From contig CM062210.1 in assembly GCA_031216445.1 (NCBI GenBank), positions 19,675,501-19,739,500 of the forward strand: a stretch of 64,000 nt of DNA. Reading direction: 5' to 3'. This stretch comes from Lateolabrax maculatus. Lineage: Eukaryota > Chordata > Actinopteri > Acropomatiformes > Lateolabracidae. A program made the position numbers and the translations under genes. Of the stretch, positions 51,048 through 63,239 are shown piece by piece. The notes beneath the pieces were generated by a model. That model was not told where the DNA came from. It saw only the letters and a list, made by a program, of their open reading frames with translations, and made no database searches. The number at the start of each line of letters is the position of its first letter. The stretch's first letter is position 1.

Positions 51048-51057
51048 GTACACACAG

Positions 51058-51058
<1 letters not shown>

Positions 51059-51090
<32 letters not shown>
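51059..51090. repeat. (CA)16 microsatellite beside the exon 6 donor
   Basis: Uninterrupted CA dinucleotides begin 12 bases after the last base of exon 6, in the sense strand of the transcript, with further CACACA just before at 51049-51056. Confidence 0.95.
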
Positions 51091-51092
<2 letters not shown>

Positions 51093-53404
51093 GGTACTCT
51101 ATCTTTCTCACACATGGGTTGATAGATTTCCATACTATATTTAGACATTCAAATTGTTGAAACTACATTATCTGTATCCACACATCTGTGTCCTTGGCTG
51201 TGCCCAGTGCAATCCTCTGTGAGGGTTTAAACCAACTCAAAGCCTCACAGACCTGAGCTGAGAGTCACCTGCTGTTATTGAGGTGGAGAACAGTTTCACT
51301 TGGAAAAAAGTACCATTTCCCAGGAGGAAAAGTGAAGGTTAGGATTCAATGTGGGTGGAAAACAGATGGCAGAAACATGTGTGCATGTTTGTTCCCCAGT
51401 CTGCAGTCTGCTTCTGGTCTAATTTTCAGTGGAATTTTGTCGATGACTTAAGTCCAAAAATCAGTTTTCCTTCCAAGAACTCATATGGTTAGATAACATC
51501 ACTGAAGCACTGAACAAAATGCAGTGTAACAGGCCAAGCAGCTAAATCAACTTATAAATAAGAGATACTTTTGGATGGCCAAGGATAGTGGTTTACTACC
51601 CATACCACTGTTGATTTTACAGATGCACACAGGTGAAGAAAAAGCTTTGAATAAGACTTACAGTTAAAACAGTAAATTGTTTATTCATAATTTTTGTTCT
51701 CAATGGTGGCTTTTTATTTAGTTTTTGTCTGATTGTGGAAAAAAAGTTGTCAATCAAATATATTTTGGACGTGGTGTATGTTGATGTGTGATTCCATGAC
51801 ATGTAATATAGAGGACATGTATATGTTTTTTGTGCACGGATGGGAAGCAAACAAGATTCTTAACAAAATAGGTTATCCAGTATAATTTGTCTCAACATTT
51901 ACTTGTTATTTAAAGGAAAAAATTTAAAGGAAAAAATGCCCTGTACAACAGACTGCACAACCCACAAAAGAGATGATTGGGTGCTTTTGGTTTCAGCAGT
52001 GGAGTAAGAGGATCAATGTAATCCATGAAAATCATGTTTGCTTTGTGGAAAACAAAATCAGCCAATTGATTCTCTCATTTAGGGACTTTTTCATGGAAAA
52101 CCATTCATTTCGCCAATCAATCCTGTCGTGGATGCAGCACATTAGAGGCATGAGCACATAGGCTTTAAGTAATATTAACATTTTATATACTGTACCATAT
52201 AGAGAAATTACTTAACAATACAGAATAAATAAAAGCTTTGCAAAAAGAATAACTATGTGCACTTCTTCACTGATTGAAAAATTAAAAACAGTTCAATGAG
52301 TGGTTCAGGTATCATCAAGTGACGCAAATGCTCAAAAAGAATATCTGTGTTTACTGATGTTAAATCAGATTTTATTTCCTCAAACATGCAAAATATGATG
52401 TGTTTCCTGCCGCAAAAAGACATTGATGACCAAAGTCTGCAGTCAACAATGTCCTTTTGTGATTATCATGGCTCAGAAAATCAAAAGACCTTTGCACTAT
52501 TTTTATACTGCAAATGGTTCAATTCTGCAGCAATGTTTAACTGGACATAAAATTAAAATGATGATGAGGTAACCACTTTCTCAGCAGAAGGATGAAGTTT
52601 AACTTTTAAGTTAACTACGTCAGTGCTTTTTTCTCAACAGACATTTAAGCTGTTTTCATCTATTACTCCTCCACTGACAGTTCAACTTCTCTCTGTGCTT
52701 ACATACTGTACACACTCGCCTACAGTGCTTAAACTTGAAACTACATTTTTGAATCATTTTAGTGACGCTGATTTTAGTTGAATCACAGATGTGGTCAGCT
52801 GTGAGCATTTTTATTAAGATTAATCTATTCCAGGGATTTATTATGATGTCCTGCACTCCTGTGTCAGTACCACTTTATTTTAATCATCTTGGTAATTCCC
52901 ACCATTCCTTAATGATCTTTCTACTTAAAGCTAATGATTCATAGTTTGAGGCTCGACATCATGGCATGTAAGGTAGGTGAGTAATATTACTAATGTCAGC
53001 TCCTGTCATGTAACCTAATATTGTTCATCCAGACCTGCCAGTGAATCATAATTAGTGTCACTAAGGGATCAGTGTTGTTCATGCCTCTGAGTATGCGCTA
53101 TTAGAACAAATGAATAAAAATACAGACAAAAAGGTGGTTTCTTTGTCAACAAATATGAACAAATAACCATATAATGGAAAATCTGTATTGAAAATTAAGA
53201 AATACAAGATGTGCCTTTCACCAAAAACCTCTTGTGGTACAGTGGCAAAATAGATTTTATGGCAAGTTTATGGCATCCTGAAATGCAATGAACACCACAA
53301 GCTAAAGAGAAATTATAAAGGAAGGTCATGATAAAGAAAATGTGAAGTCAAAATAAATTACACAAACAAAACAAACAAACACACAAAAATATTAGAAAAA
53401 ACCT

Positions 53405-53650
53405 TTTTGAACATTTGATAATCGATCAATTGTTAACTTAATTTTCCAAGCAAAAGTGCCAAAAACTAACAGTTTCTAGTCTCTCAAATGTCAGCTGCTT
53501 TTATTTATTATAAATGGTACCAAATTTTCTAAAATTTTACAGACAGAACAGTTTATTGATCAATAATAATTGGTCAAAATGATCAGTGAGCAAAAATAAT
53601 CAGAAAATAATTAGCAGAATAATCAATCATGAAAACCGTAATTAGTTGCA
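53405..53650. repeat. Diverged copy of a GGGCTGCAAC-type MITE arm
   Basis: It contains ATAATCGATCAATTGTTAAC, GTCTCTCAAATGTCAGCTGC, ATTTTACAGACAGAACAGTT and ATTAGCAGAATAATCAATCA then AATTAGTTGCA. These are the sequences next to the ends of the same family as 24218-24866. Confidence 0.55.
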
Positions 53651-53893
53651 TAGATTTGGCACAACGGCTCTGAAACAAGCTGACAGAAGGTTATCACATA
53701 TCTCATAAAGGAGTTTTGGCTAATTTATCAGCAAACGATTACCAACTTACACATCTAGCAGAAACAAAGCAAAATTAGCATGTTCTTTTGTTATGGTCTT
53801 CATCAACTCTTGAGGAAATGTGGCTGGCTAACTGTGTCTATTTGATGTTATTGTTGGGTAGTTAGCATACAGTGGGTTTATCTGGATTATTTC

Positions 53894-53920
53894 TTTTTTT
53901 TTTTTTTTTTTTTTTTTTAG
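53894..53920. repeat. poly-T run, 27 bases
   Basis: Homopolymer in intron 6. On the minus strand it is a poly-A, possibly left by a retroposon, but no element is recognisable beside it. Confidence 0.9.
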
Positions 53921-55513
53921 CCTGCTGCTGGAAAACAATGCAGATGAGACTGAAGTATAAAACCTAAACAACAAGCTATAACAGACTTTAAATGCTCCGC
54001 TGAGCTGCAAAGTTGGGTTACAATTCTTTATGGATATCATTATAAGTGACCCTTTGGACATTACATGTAGTCTGGTGATTTGATTCAATGAGATTTTTAA
54101 GAGGAAGAATAGATGGAGATTCTGTTTTTCTCTGCAGTTTCTTTTATTGTTAATTTATGCTCAAGATGTATCTAGAACATCAACTTTATGTCCAATTAGT
54201 GGCTTTTCTTTCTGATGTTATGACAATCTTTACCTATACACTCCTGATCCAGTCAGTTTGGGAAGCTACGGAAAATGTTATTTTAAGGAACCTGGTCTGA
54301 GCCTTGCAGAGTTGGGAGTACTACTGCAGATGATCCAGATTTATTCGCAGCCATGGGCTCAAATAAAACACCTTTTCTCTGGCTGATGTACAATGTTTGC
54401 TCAGGGTCTGCTGCAGTTTATCAGTTGTGCCGTCATCTTTGTAGGAGTTACTATTGTGCCTATTTTATATTATTAAAAGGTACAAGCTAAGAATATCATT
54501 GGTGACCCATTCTGTAATTTTACATATGTCTTCTTGATCAGATATTGAAGGAGAGCATGACGTAGGAAGGACTGATGAAATTGACAGGTTGGACCATAAT
54601 GACTGCTTGGTTCATAATATAGAGCTGTTGTCTGACTCAGAATGCTCTACAATCCTTTTATTGTGTCTCTCAGGAAACTCCATGCACTGATTTAATGCAG
54701 TGTCCCTCCTGGCAGCATCCACTCAGCTCAAAGCCACTTTCCTTTTCCAAACAGCTCCCATGTTGAGTGGAGCTTGGCTTGTTTGGCAGTAATGTGCTGT
54801 ATTATACTCTAATGGGTCTCCATAGCATGCTAGCTCAGTCAGCATACTTTCCATACTGCAGTCCAAAACTGTTCAAATTTAAAAGACAATTCTGCATCAT
54901 TAGATGATAAAATCAATTACTTTCCATGGAATTTAATACAATTTTTGCAGAATTATTTGAATAATTAATGTATATATTTCTGTTTATTTTAATTTGCCAG
55001 TATATCAGATCAATGTTGACTTTGATGAATGACCTTTACTTTTAGTGTGTATGATCTGATATGGTTTTTATTGATTGTTTGTTGACGCTAATGATCAGCA
55101 GCCTCCCATAGCCTAAAAGATGTTTAAAAAGCTTTTTAATCTGGACACGGGTAATTGCCTGTAATACTACATTTAAATACTTAAATGTGGATAGTCCAGG
55201 AGTTGTGGACAGGCCCCTGAGGGCCTTTGTATGTCCAAATGAAATTAGCAGCAGTTTTTTTTCTTCTATCAATATTACATGTCTAGATTTTGCAAAAGTC
55301 TGTATTAGAGAAGCTTTGCTGGCTGGTGGTGTGGCGGTCACCCTCTAGCAGTTGTTCTGTGACAGCGAGATTGGATTTGAGATTTGTGTCCGGGAATCAC
55401 TTGACCAATCTTTTCTGTGGGGGCCCCGGTGTTAATCCTAACCATGTCCTCACACTGACCTTAGATGTAACCTTAAAGGTATCTAACAATAAACATATAT
55501 ACATATATGTATA

Positions 55514-56022
55514 CAGTTGAAGTCAGAAGTTTGCATACACCTTTGCCAAATACATTTAAACTGAGTTTTTCATAACTCCTAACATTTAATCCAAGTAAAC
55601 ATTACGAGTTTTAGTTCAGTTAGGATCACTACTTTATTTTAAGAATGTGAAAATCATTTCAGCTTTTATGTCTTTCATCACATTCCCAGTGGGTCAGAAA
55701 TTTACATACACTTAGTATTTGGTAGCATTGCCTTTAAATTGTTTAACTTGATTCAAATGTTTCGGGTAGCCTTTCACTAGTTTCCCACAATAAGTTGCTG
55801 GATTTTTGGCCCATTCCTCCTTACGGAACTGGTGTAACCGAGTCAGGTTTGTTGATGACACATGCTTTTTCAGTTCTGCCCATAAATTTTAATTTGGATT
55901 GAGGTCAGGACTTTTTGATGGCCACTCCAATACCTTGACTTTGTTGTCCTTAATCCATTTTGCTATGGTTGGGGTCATTGTCCATTTGGAAGACCCATTT
56001 GTGACCAAGCTTCAACTTCCTT
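55514..56022 (-). mobile_element. Tc1/mariner (Sleeping-Beauty-like) relic, one end plus transposase C-terminus
   Basis: After a TA at 55512-55513 the end reads CAGTTGAAGTCAGAAGTTTG and CATACAC; about 170 bases on, the inner direct repeat reads GTGGGTCAGAAATTTACATA and CAC. This IR/DR layout is that of fish Tc1 elements. Inside, on the minus strand, translated pieces give KLKLGHKWVFQMDNDPNHS, the second catalytic Asp region of a DDE transposase, and in other frames VLEWPSKSPDLNPN. Frameshifts and stops break it, and the other half and its far inverted repeat are absent. Confidence 0.9.
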
Positions 56023-57557
56023 TAACTTTGTGACTTTCGGGCTAGATTTAGCAACTTTTCAGACCCTCTTAGTAACTTTATTTCTAAAAAGCGACTTCTG
56101 ACTAATTTAGCAACTTACTCAGACCATCAGGGAAAAGGCGACCGATGTACGCTGACCAGAGTAATTGCCGTCCATGGTTCCTCTGCCTACAGAGCCGGGG
56201 TCTTTCCCTCTCCTCTCTGGGCAGGCAGTAGGACACAGCTCACCGTAGGAGTGGGAGCTGTAGTGAGTTTCTATGGTTACGTTATACTGATTCATAAATG
56301 GTTTTGCATTAATAAAAAGATAAATACATAGTGCAGTTCAGTAATAACATTTTCAAACCAATTTTCAGTTGCTTTTTATGAGTTGATATAAATGTAACTG
56401 ATTGTGTTGAATGGGCGTATGATACTGTCCCATATTGATCGTGATGAAACTGGTGATTTACACCCCTCATATATATGTATGTGTATATATATATATTTAT
56501 ATGTATATGTGTATATCTGCATCATTGTGTGTATATATATGTACAGCCAAATGAAAATGACCTTTATTATCGTGGAAGGATCAATGCCTTTCATGTGGAC
56601 AGAGGCATGAAAACCGATCCTGTGTCTCATTATGTGCCACGCTATAGCTCATACTGCTGTATGGATAGCGTGTGGTTCTGAAATGAAGTCCTATTATATA
56701 AGTTTTTGCATATGAGAGAGACAGTATCTTTTATCAGAATGAACCCTGGCTTGGGTAGTCACAGCAGTGCAGCGATAATGTCACTGGGCCCCCAAGGGAT
56801 AACTGATCTTACTGTATGTGCACCCTATTATCATTCAGGAGCCAGCTGCTGTGCTGCATATAATCTCTTATTAAACTGCATATTCAAGTCATATTTGTTG
56901 TTTGTGGCTGCTGCTGTTTTCAGCAACTCCACCAATTCATCCAAGTGTGTCTCCAGGTGTTGGGAAATGCTGCTGCACATGTGAAAAAAGTAGTAGAAAG
57001 TTTTTAGAGTCTCCAGAGGGAGCTGTGTGAAGCCTGATACATGTCCTCAAGTGATGTCACTTGAGTCAGCGTCTGTTGGGACCGAAGATTCTGACCATTC
57101 ACTTTTAATCTGTCTCTCACAAGTGTCCCGGCTTTATGGCTATATTGGTGGAGGTTCCCTTTAAACCTATTCTCTGATGGGCTATTGCTGCTCTGAGCAT
57201 ACAACACATGCGATAAATCACATTATCCCGTGAGCTGCTTTTAAACATCCTTCCCTTCTCTGTAAGGGGCTTGATATATTTGTCTTGTTCTTTATTAGCA
57301 AGGACCATCTCTACTCCCAAACTGGCTCTTAACAGCATTCCCACCCATGGCTTCAATATGATAAATATGGGCTCAACTTCCCTTATTCCTTGTGCTTCTC
57401 CTCTGCTTGTCCTTTTGCTTTCTCTCCTCATACCCCTCCTCCTCCTATCCTTTCTGTCCTCTGGTCCTCCTCTACAGCTACATTTCACTCTTCTTCCTAC
57501 AGATTATCGTTGACTTTTCTGCTGCAATATACACTCCCTCCTCCTCCCAGCCTTTCA

Positions 57558-57562
<5 letters not shown>

Positions 57563-57621
<59 letters not shown>
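57563..57621. repeat. (CT)n microsatellite
   Basis: CT run of about 58 bases with one TTT interruption near 57608, inside a longer pyrimidine-rich stretch (57370-57640). Confidence 0.9.
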
Positions 57622-60339
57622 ATGTACAGTCTCACCCTTTTTATTGAGTTTTTCTAGCATCCTCCACTCACAAACACACATTTTTTCTCTGTCTGCTCCC
57701 TTTTGGCTCATCTTGTAAATTATTCACTCTGACTCCTTTTCAGCCTCCTCCTTTTTCACCCTGCATGCCCCAGCCCGGCCTTTCTTCCCCTCCTCTTCTT
57801 ATTTTTCTATCTTCTCAGCACCACTCTTTCATCCCGTGCAATCAGGTGCTCTTTTTATTTCACTGCGCTCCTTGCCTCATTTCACTCCCCTCTCTTGCAC
57901 CGTTTTATTTCCCATTCATGTTGCCTTCTATCTATTTTCATCTGTCTTCCAGCACTAGGATTAAAAATCAAATATCACTCGACAACAACCACATCAGAAA
58001 ACCAAACAGCTAATATGACACACAGAGTGTGAGCTGGAAGGCTAGCAGGGGACAGCAAGGTTAGCAGGGGACAACAGCTAAAATCTACTCTAGCCGCTGA
58101 TACACACACACACAATTTTAGGGAATTAGCTGAAATATAGGTAAAAAGAAAAGCAAAGTGATGCAGGACAGAAAGTCTGCTGCTGATAGAGAACTAAAGC
58201 GAAAATATAGAAAACAAAAAAAGCTATTTTTTTTTTCAGTTCATGAAGAACTCTAAGTACTTTATAGAAACCTGAGCAAAAGTCATGTAATTTTATATGA
58301 GGGCCATATTGGGACGTCTGCTCCAGGCTTGTTCCGTACCACAATAGAGCTTGTCTGGGGCTGCAAAAACTGTTTCAGAAAGGTTTCCTAAAGCACCACG
58401 CTCAAATGCTAACATATTTATGATACCGTTTGTAAAATAGCTTTTATATATATATATATTTGTATGTATCTTGTATTAGAAATGTTCTCAGCTGCACTGT
58501 TGAAGGGTCTTTTTCTTTCTTTTCTGTTAGTTTACAGTTTGGTATAGACTGACTAAAACTTGTTACAGACAAACCTTTCCTGGTTTGTTTGGAATAAAAT
58601 ATAGATACATTTGGCTGCGTAACGGACATGACTGAGTCAGTTTGCAGACTTTATTTTTCTTCTGCACTTGTGCTGCTGTTACAATAGCTTAGCATTTTAG
58701 CTAAATGTGTTAGCTAATCATCATCCAACGGCATCATTCAATAATTACGTATTGTAGCTGCAGTGGCTACTGTTCAGCAGAATGTACATACTGTAATCTT
58801 GCTCTGTAGAAAAGTGTAGAATATTGCCAATCTTGTCCTTTAAAGATCCTTTATTGGAATTAAGTTCCGATATATTTACAGTGTGGTTCAAAATGATTGT
58901 GGAACTTTGTTAAACAACGTTAGCATTCTTTTGAATTTGTTGTGCGATGATGTTTCTCCAGATCACCTCTGGAATATACTGTCCACCTCACTTTTTAGAT
59001 TCCATGCTTCTACAGAAATCTTTTTCTCACATAAACCACACCTCTTGAAATACCAAAGCAGGAGGCTTGCTGGATTGTCTTCCCTGTGTGGCCGACATTG
59101 CAATGCTTGGTTTGCTATAAATGTCCGATAGTTTCAAACCAGTGCCAAGACATGGACACAGAAGTTGCTTTTACCACCAGGGCAAGCATATAAGACATCC
59201 ATGGTAGCAAGGGTGCAACTATTTTTAACTTGTTCCTTTCACTGAACAAATCACGTTTTTCTCCATTGATAGCAATAACCCAATGTTGCCTCCATAATTG
59301 GCACAAGGCGTCGGGGGGCCAGTAATAATGTGCATAAACCAGTGTAAGGATCCTCCAGTCACTTATCAAGGCCAGTGGCTATCAAACTTTGCTGTGTTGT
59401 GAAATGCTTCCTGCTTAAGAATTCAGGACAACATTTAGAGCAGCCATGAAGGAGAGGTGAGGATAAAGACACAAGGAAAGAGGGATCTTTGTGTTGAGAC
59501 ATAAATAATATTCACCAATATACAGTATATGTTTGGAGGGTTGTACCAATATGGATATTTTGGGATTAAAGCTGCTAATAGTTCATAATTAATGCCAATA
59601 TTCATTTAAACATTAAGATTTTGAATGCCAGAAATTTAGAAGCATGTCTGAAAGGGCTTTAAGCTGTGCCCAGTATGTCCATCCGAATTATATTTTGTTT
59701 GGTAGGAGTCGAAAACCCTTTGGAGGATTTGGACAGTCACAGTTTTCATGCTCTGAAGCGACGTTTAAGAAGCTTGGACAGCGTTCAGATTCCCGCTGTT
59801 AGAGAGGGGGGCAGGGAACGGGAGAGGGAGATAATTTATTTCATCCAAACTAAAACCGAACACATCTCTAACTGGCTTGGAGAAAGAAAAATAAACACTA
59901 AATTAAGCTCTTGCAAAGCTGCGAAGATTTTAATCCACTGTAGCTTCAATAAACGTGGCAGTAAGAAGAGAGATGTGAAGGTCTCACATCTTACGAGTAA
60001 GAGTAAACAAGCAGAAAACATATTTTGTGGATTCACCATTAGGCCTCCAAGGCCAAACAGATTTAGAAAGAGATGAACATTTTATATGCATTTTACACAA
60101 GTGTGATGTGGAGATGTCGAGTGTTGTAGAAACAAGAGACATCTTGTGTCCAGCAGTTCAACTTTTGAAATAAGCAATATTAACATAGATTCTGGATTTT
60201 CCAACGAGGGAGGTGGAGACATAAATTATTGTTCAAAACAGTGTCTTTTTATGTGTTTTAAAACATGTCTGGAGGTGCTCTCGAGCCAAGTCAGCATTGA
60301 CTTTTTAACCTTGGTAGCTCCATGGCTCAATAGATGGCA

Positions 60340-60490
60340 ATGGTACTTTGGTCCAGTCTGAAATGTCTTAACAACTATTGGATGGATTGCCATGACTTTC
60401 ATGTTCTCAACAGGATGAGTTGGGACCATTTTGGTGTTCCCTTAACTTTTCATCTAGTGCCGCCATCACGTTAAAATTTCAATTTACTTG
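60340..60490 (-). repeat. Dispersed repeat A, copy 4 (partial)
   Basis: It reads TTTGGTCCAGTCTGAAATGT, CAACTATTGGATGGATTGCC, then CTTTTCATCTAGTGCCGCCA and TCACGTTAAAATTTCAATTTA. It is the outer third of the repeat in the same orientation as copy 3. Confidence 0.7.
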
Positions 60491-61395
60491 GTTTACTTGG
60501 CTCAACATACCTTGCTATCGAAACAGCGGATGCACTCGGACCTTTCCGCATTTCTGTGGAACATTGAAAGGAAGTGCCTGACCCTCTTTTTTCATGTAAA
60601 GACCGAGCCACTTACAGCCAATTGTGCGGATGACTGGCGCTTCATATAGCCAATGAAATTCTGAACACGGAGAACTGCTGCTTCAGTGGGTAGCTCTAAA
60701 GCCAAAACAAGGAAGTTGTATGCGTAAAGGGAACTACTGTCGTATCCAGCACCTCCAAACAGACAGAGCACAGCAGATTGCAAACCGACCTTGGTCTCTC
60801 AGGCCGTTCATGCGTTCAAGACTTGTAGCCTTTTTATCCTAGGAATGTGGCCATGGTTACCAAGGGTCCTTTAGTGTCTCCAAATGGCCTATTTTGGAAA
60901 ATGCCTGGACATACCCTTAGCACTAGGTAATGCTGTGGGCCCATTGTGTTTTCGAGCTAATAAGTCCCAGCTGACTGCTGGGGAAGAAACTTCAGTGTTA
61001 CCTTTCAAATGGGACCAAATAAATAACAAATGTACAGACAATACTGTGTTAGGGTTTAAACAGAGATTAGGATGGCATTAGATTATGTCTATAGAACTGA
61101 GGAAAATAACTATCGTTACAGTTAGGGTTAGGGTTATAAATCATTCTTTATTTTCCAGGACCAGATTTTTATAATCCAGGCTGCATTACAGTATGTTTCC
61201 TACAAAACATATGCTCTACTGAAAAGTAGTTGCATATGAAAGTTAATATTTTGATTTGAATTACCTTTAATATGAGCCCTGTGTACTAGTAAATACGATT
61301 TATGGACTACATACACAAATATCATCCCAATCCAATGGCACTGACTGGTCTAATCCTAACGATGCTCCCTTTGCTGTGTCTGTCTGTGTCTCCAG

Positions 61396-61538
61396 AGGTT
61401 TAACTTTGTGTCCCTGCCTACTGATGTCCTGGAGATTGAGGTGAAGGACAAGTTTGCCAAGAGTCGGCCAATCATCAAGCGCTTCCTGGGGAAGCTCTCT
61501 GTCCCCGTCCAGAGGCTGCTGGAAAAGCATGCCATTGG
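61396..61538 (+). CDS. hecw1: hecw1 exon 7: C2 domain
   Basis: The acceptor TCTCCAG ends at 61395 and the donor GTAAAA follows 61538. The exon enters in phase 0 and leaves in phase 2. It encodes [40 protein letters not shown] and LLEKHAIG. This is the most conserved part of the HECW C2 domain ([20 protein letters not shown]) and matches HECW1 almost residue for residue. It follows the 10.3 kb intron 6. Confidence 0.97.
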
Positions 61539-61916
61539 GTAAAACACTCACACCATACACATGCATGCAGAGGTTTTTTGTTGTGTGTTGTCATCAGTCC
61601 AAGTATTACTCTACCACTTGATGATTCAGGTCTGTAGAGTTTTCCCCACATACACAAGCCCACACGGACAGTGGATGAGGTGAAGGATGTGGGTGGCTGT
61701 AGCCTGTTTAAATCTCATGGGACCATCTGATTTCAGCTATGATATCATCAGTTCATCTGTGCATTTCCTTTAGTGCAGGTTCTTGCTTGTCAAAAGAAAT
61801 ATCATAGCATACTTCTGCATTTTCAATTTTTCTGTTTTCTTCCTGTCTCTCCCTGCACTTATACTTTATGCACTCTTTTCTCTGTTTCTCTGTCTGTCTC
61901 TGTCTTTTGTCCTCAG
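61539..61916 (+). other. hecw1: hecw1 intron 7 (378 bp)
   Basis: Bounded by gtaaaa and cctcag, with a strong TCTGT pyrimidine tract before the acceptor. Nothing else seen. Confidence 0.9.
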
Positions 61917-62017
61917 GGATCGGGTAGTGAGTTATTCGCTGGGTCGCAGGTTGCCAACAGATCATGTCTGCGGCCAGCTGCAGTTCCGCTTTGAGCTGAC
62001 CTCTACGATTCACCCCG
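61917..62017 (+). CDS. hecw1: hecw1 exon 8: end of C2 domain
   Basis: The acceptor TCCTCAG ends at 61916 and the donor gtacat follows 62017. The exon enters in phase 2 and leaves in phase 1. It encodes [33 protein letters not shown] and part of the next Asp. It matches the HECW1 segment [20 protein letters not shown] and completes the last C2 strand. Intron 7 before it is only 378 bases. Confidence 0.97.
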
Positions 62018-63239
62018 GTACATAAGCATCGTGCCATTTAGCTACATAGACAGAAATATTATCAATTCTGCTATCTCACCATGGCCTTGGAGAGATCTGC
62101 TCACATTCACTCTCTTGATCTTGCTCTCAAGTTATGTCTCTCTATTAGAAAATTGGTTAAACTTAAACTTACTTGATGTTGGTTTTAGATTCTATTAGAC
62201 AAGAAAAGAACCAATGGTGCCTGTCCCTTTCATTTTGCCTATTGATATACTGACAAAATTGTGAGCTGTGTGATGAGCTAGAGGTTCAGGTGATTGACGG
62301 TTGGCAGCTGACAAAAATATTGGTGTCATGGAGAAAATTAGAATTTGTGCAATTTAGGAATTGTGCTCTCGCAAATCATTAAATTGATCCCTTGATTCAA
62401 TCAATTGAGTGCACACATTAACAGCACATTAATGATGGAGGAGTTTAGCCTGGATCGGGGCCAGTTGTCGAGTCTGGATTCTTCTCCAACACTTAATAAT
62501 TCTCAAAAACTCAGTGCTATTGGAGTCATCAAAGTGAATTAAAAAATCAACGGAGATGCACAGAGTTCAGTGCAGTAGAGTTTTATTCCTTTGCAAGAAT
62601 AACACCCGAGTCTTGTCCGTGGAAGAGACTGTATTCTGTGTTTTGCGTGTCCCGTTTTATAACCCTAAAAACCAGGTGCGGTTATGGCCTAACCTTTTAT
62701 CGAGCGTAATGGTATCTCAATACTCTGGAACAAATCCCCAAAACAGTGGATAGTACCAAACACTTTCATAGAGAGATTCTAATGGTGACTGGATGTTGCC
62801 TGTGTACAGTAAGCACCACCCCCCCCCCCCCCAAAAAAAAACACACACACTCAGCTGAAGCCTTCTCCCTTCTTTTCGGGCTATCAGGGTACAGTGTCCT
62901 TGGGGCCTTTCCATGCACAGTATACTCCATTATGTCTCAGTTCCTCCTGACTGCATTCTTTATAAACTTATTATATTGCTGACTATGTGTTTACTTCAAA
63001 CTGAATACATGTGGGTTATAAATTATATGCTGTGCAACAGACAACCTTTCAACATTCCCTAGTATTTACAAGTGGTATCATTGTTTGTGCCACTGTTGTA
63101 TTCAACCATCTGTCTTCTTATCAACTCCTTGATCATAACAGAATACAGTAATTTGCGATAAACCACATATAATTTGATGGCACCAACTATTAAAATTGAG
63201 TTTGGTGGACATCTAACATCTACGTGTCTTCTTTCTTAG
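62018..63239 (+). other. hecw1: hecw1 intron 8 (1.2 kb)
   Basis: Bounded by gtacat and tttcttag. It holds a composite simple repeat of C14, A9 and CACACA at 62819-62850. No element or exon recognised. Confidence 0.85.

Larger units (their letters stand above)
51048..61395 (+). other. hecw1: hecw1 intron 6 (10.3 kb)
   Basis: Bounded by gtacac and tctccag. It contains the CA repeat, a half copy of the GGGCTGCAAC family (53405-53650), a T27 run, a Tc1-like relic, TA-rich stretches (56470-56550, 58445-58462), a CT repeat and repeat A copy 4. The 136-codon frame ending at 60076 is not recognised. Two TTAGGG units at 61125-61136 are too few to mean anything. Confidence 0.7.

Noticed and set aside
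57390..57718. Frames of 77-108 codons over the CT repeat
   Set aside because: Translations are Ser-Leu or Arg-Glu dipeptide runs produced by the (CT)n microsatellite.
61119..61136. Interstitial telomere repeat (GTTAGGGTTAGGGTTA)
   Set aside because: Barely two units, within the range expected by chance.
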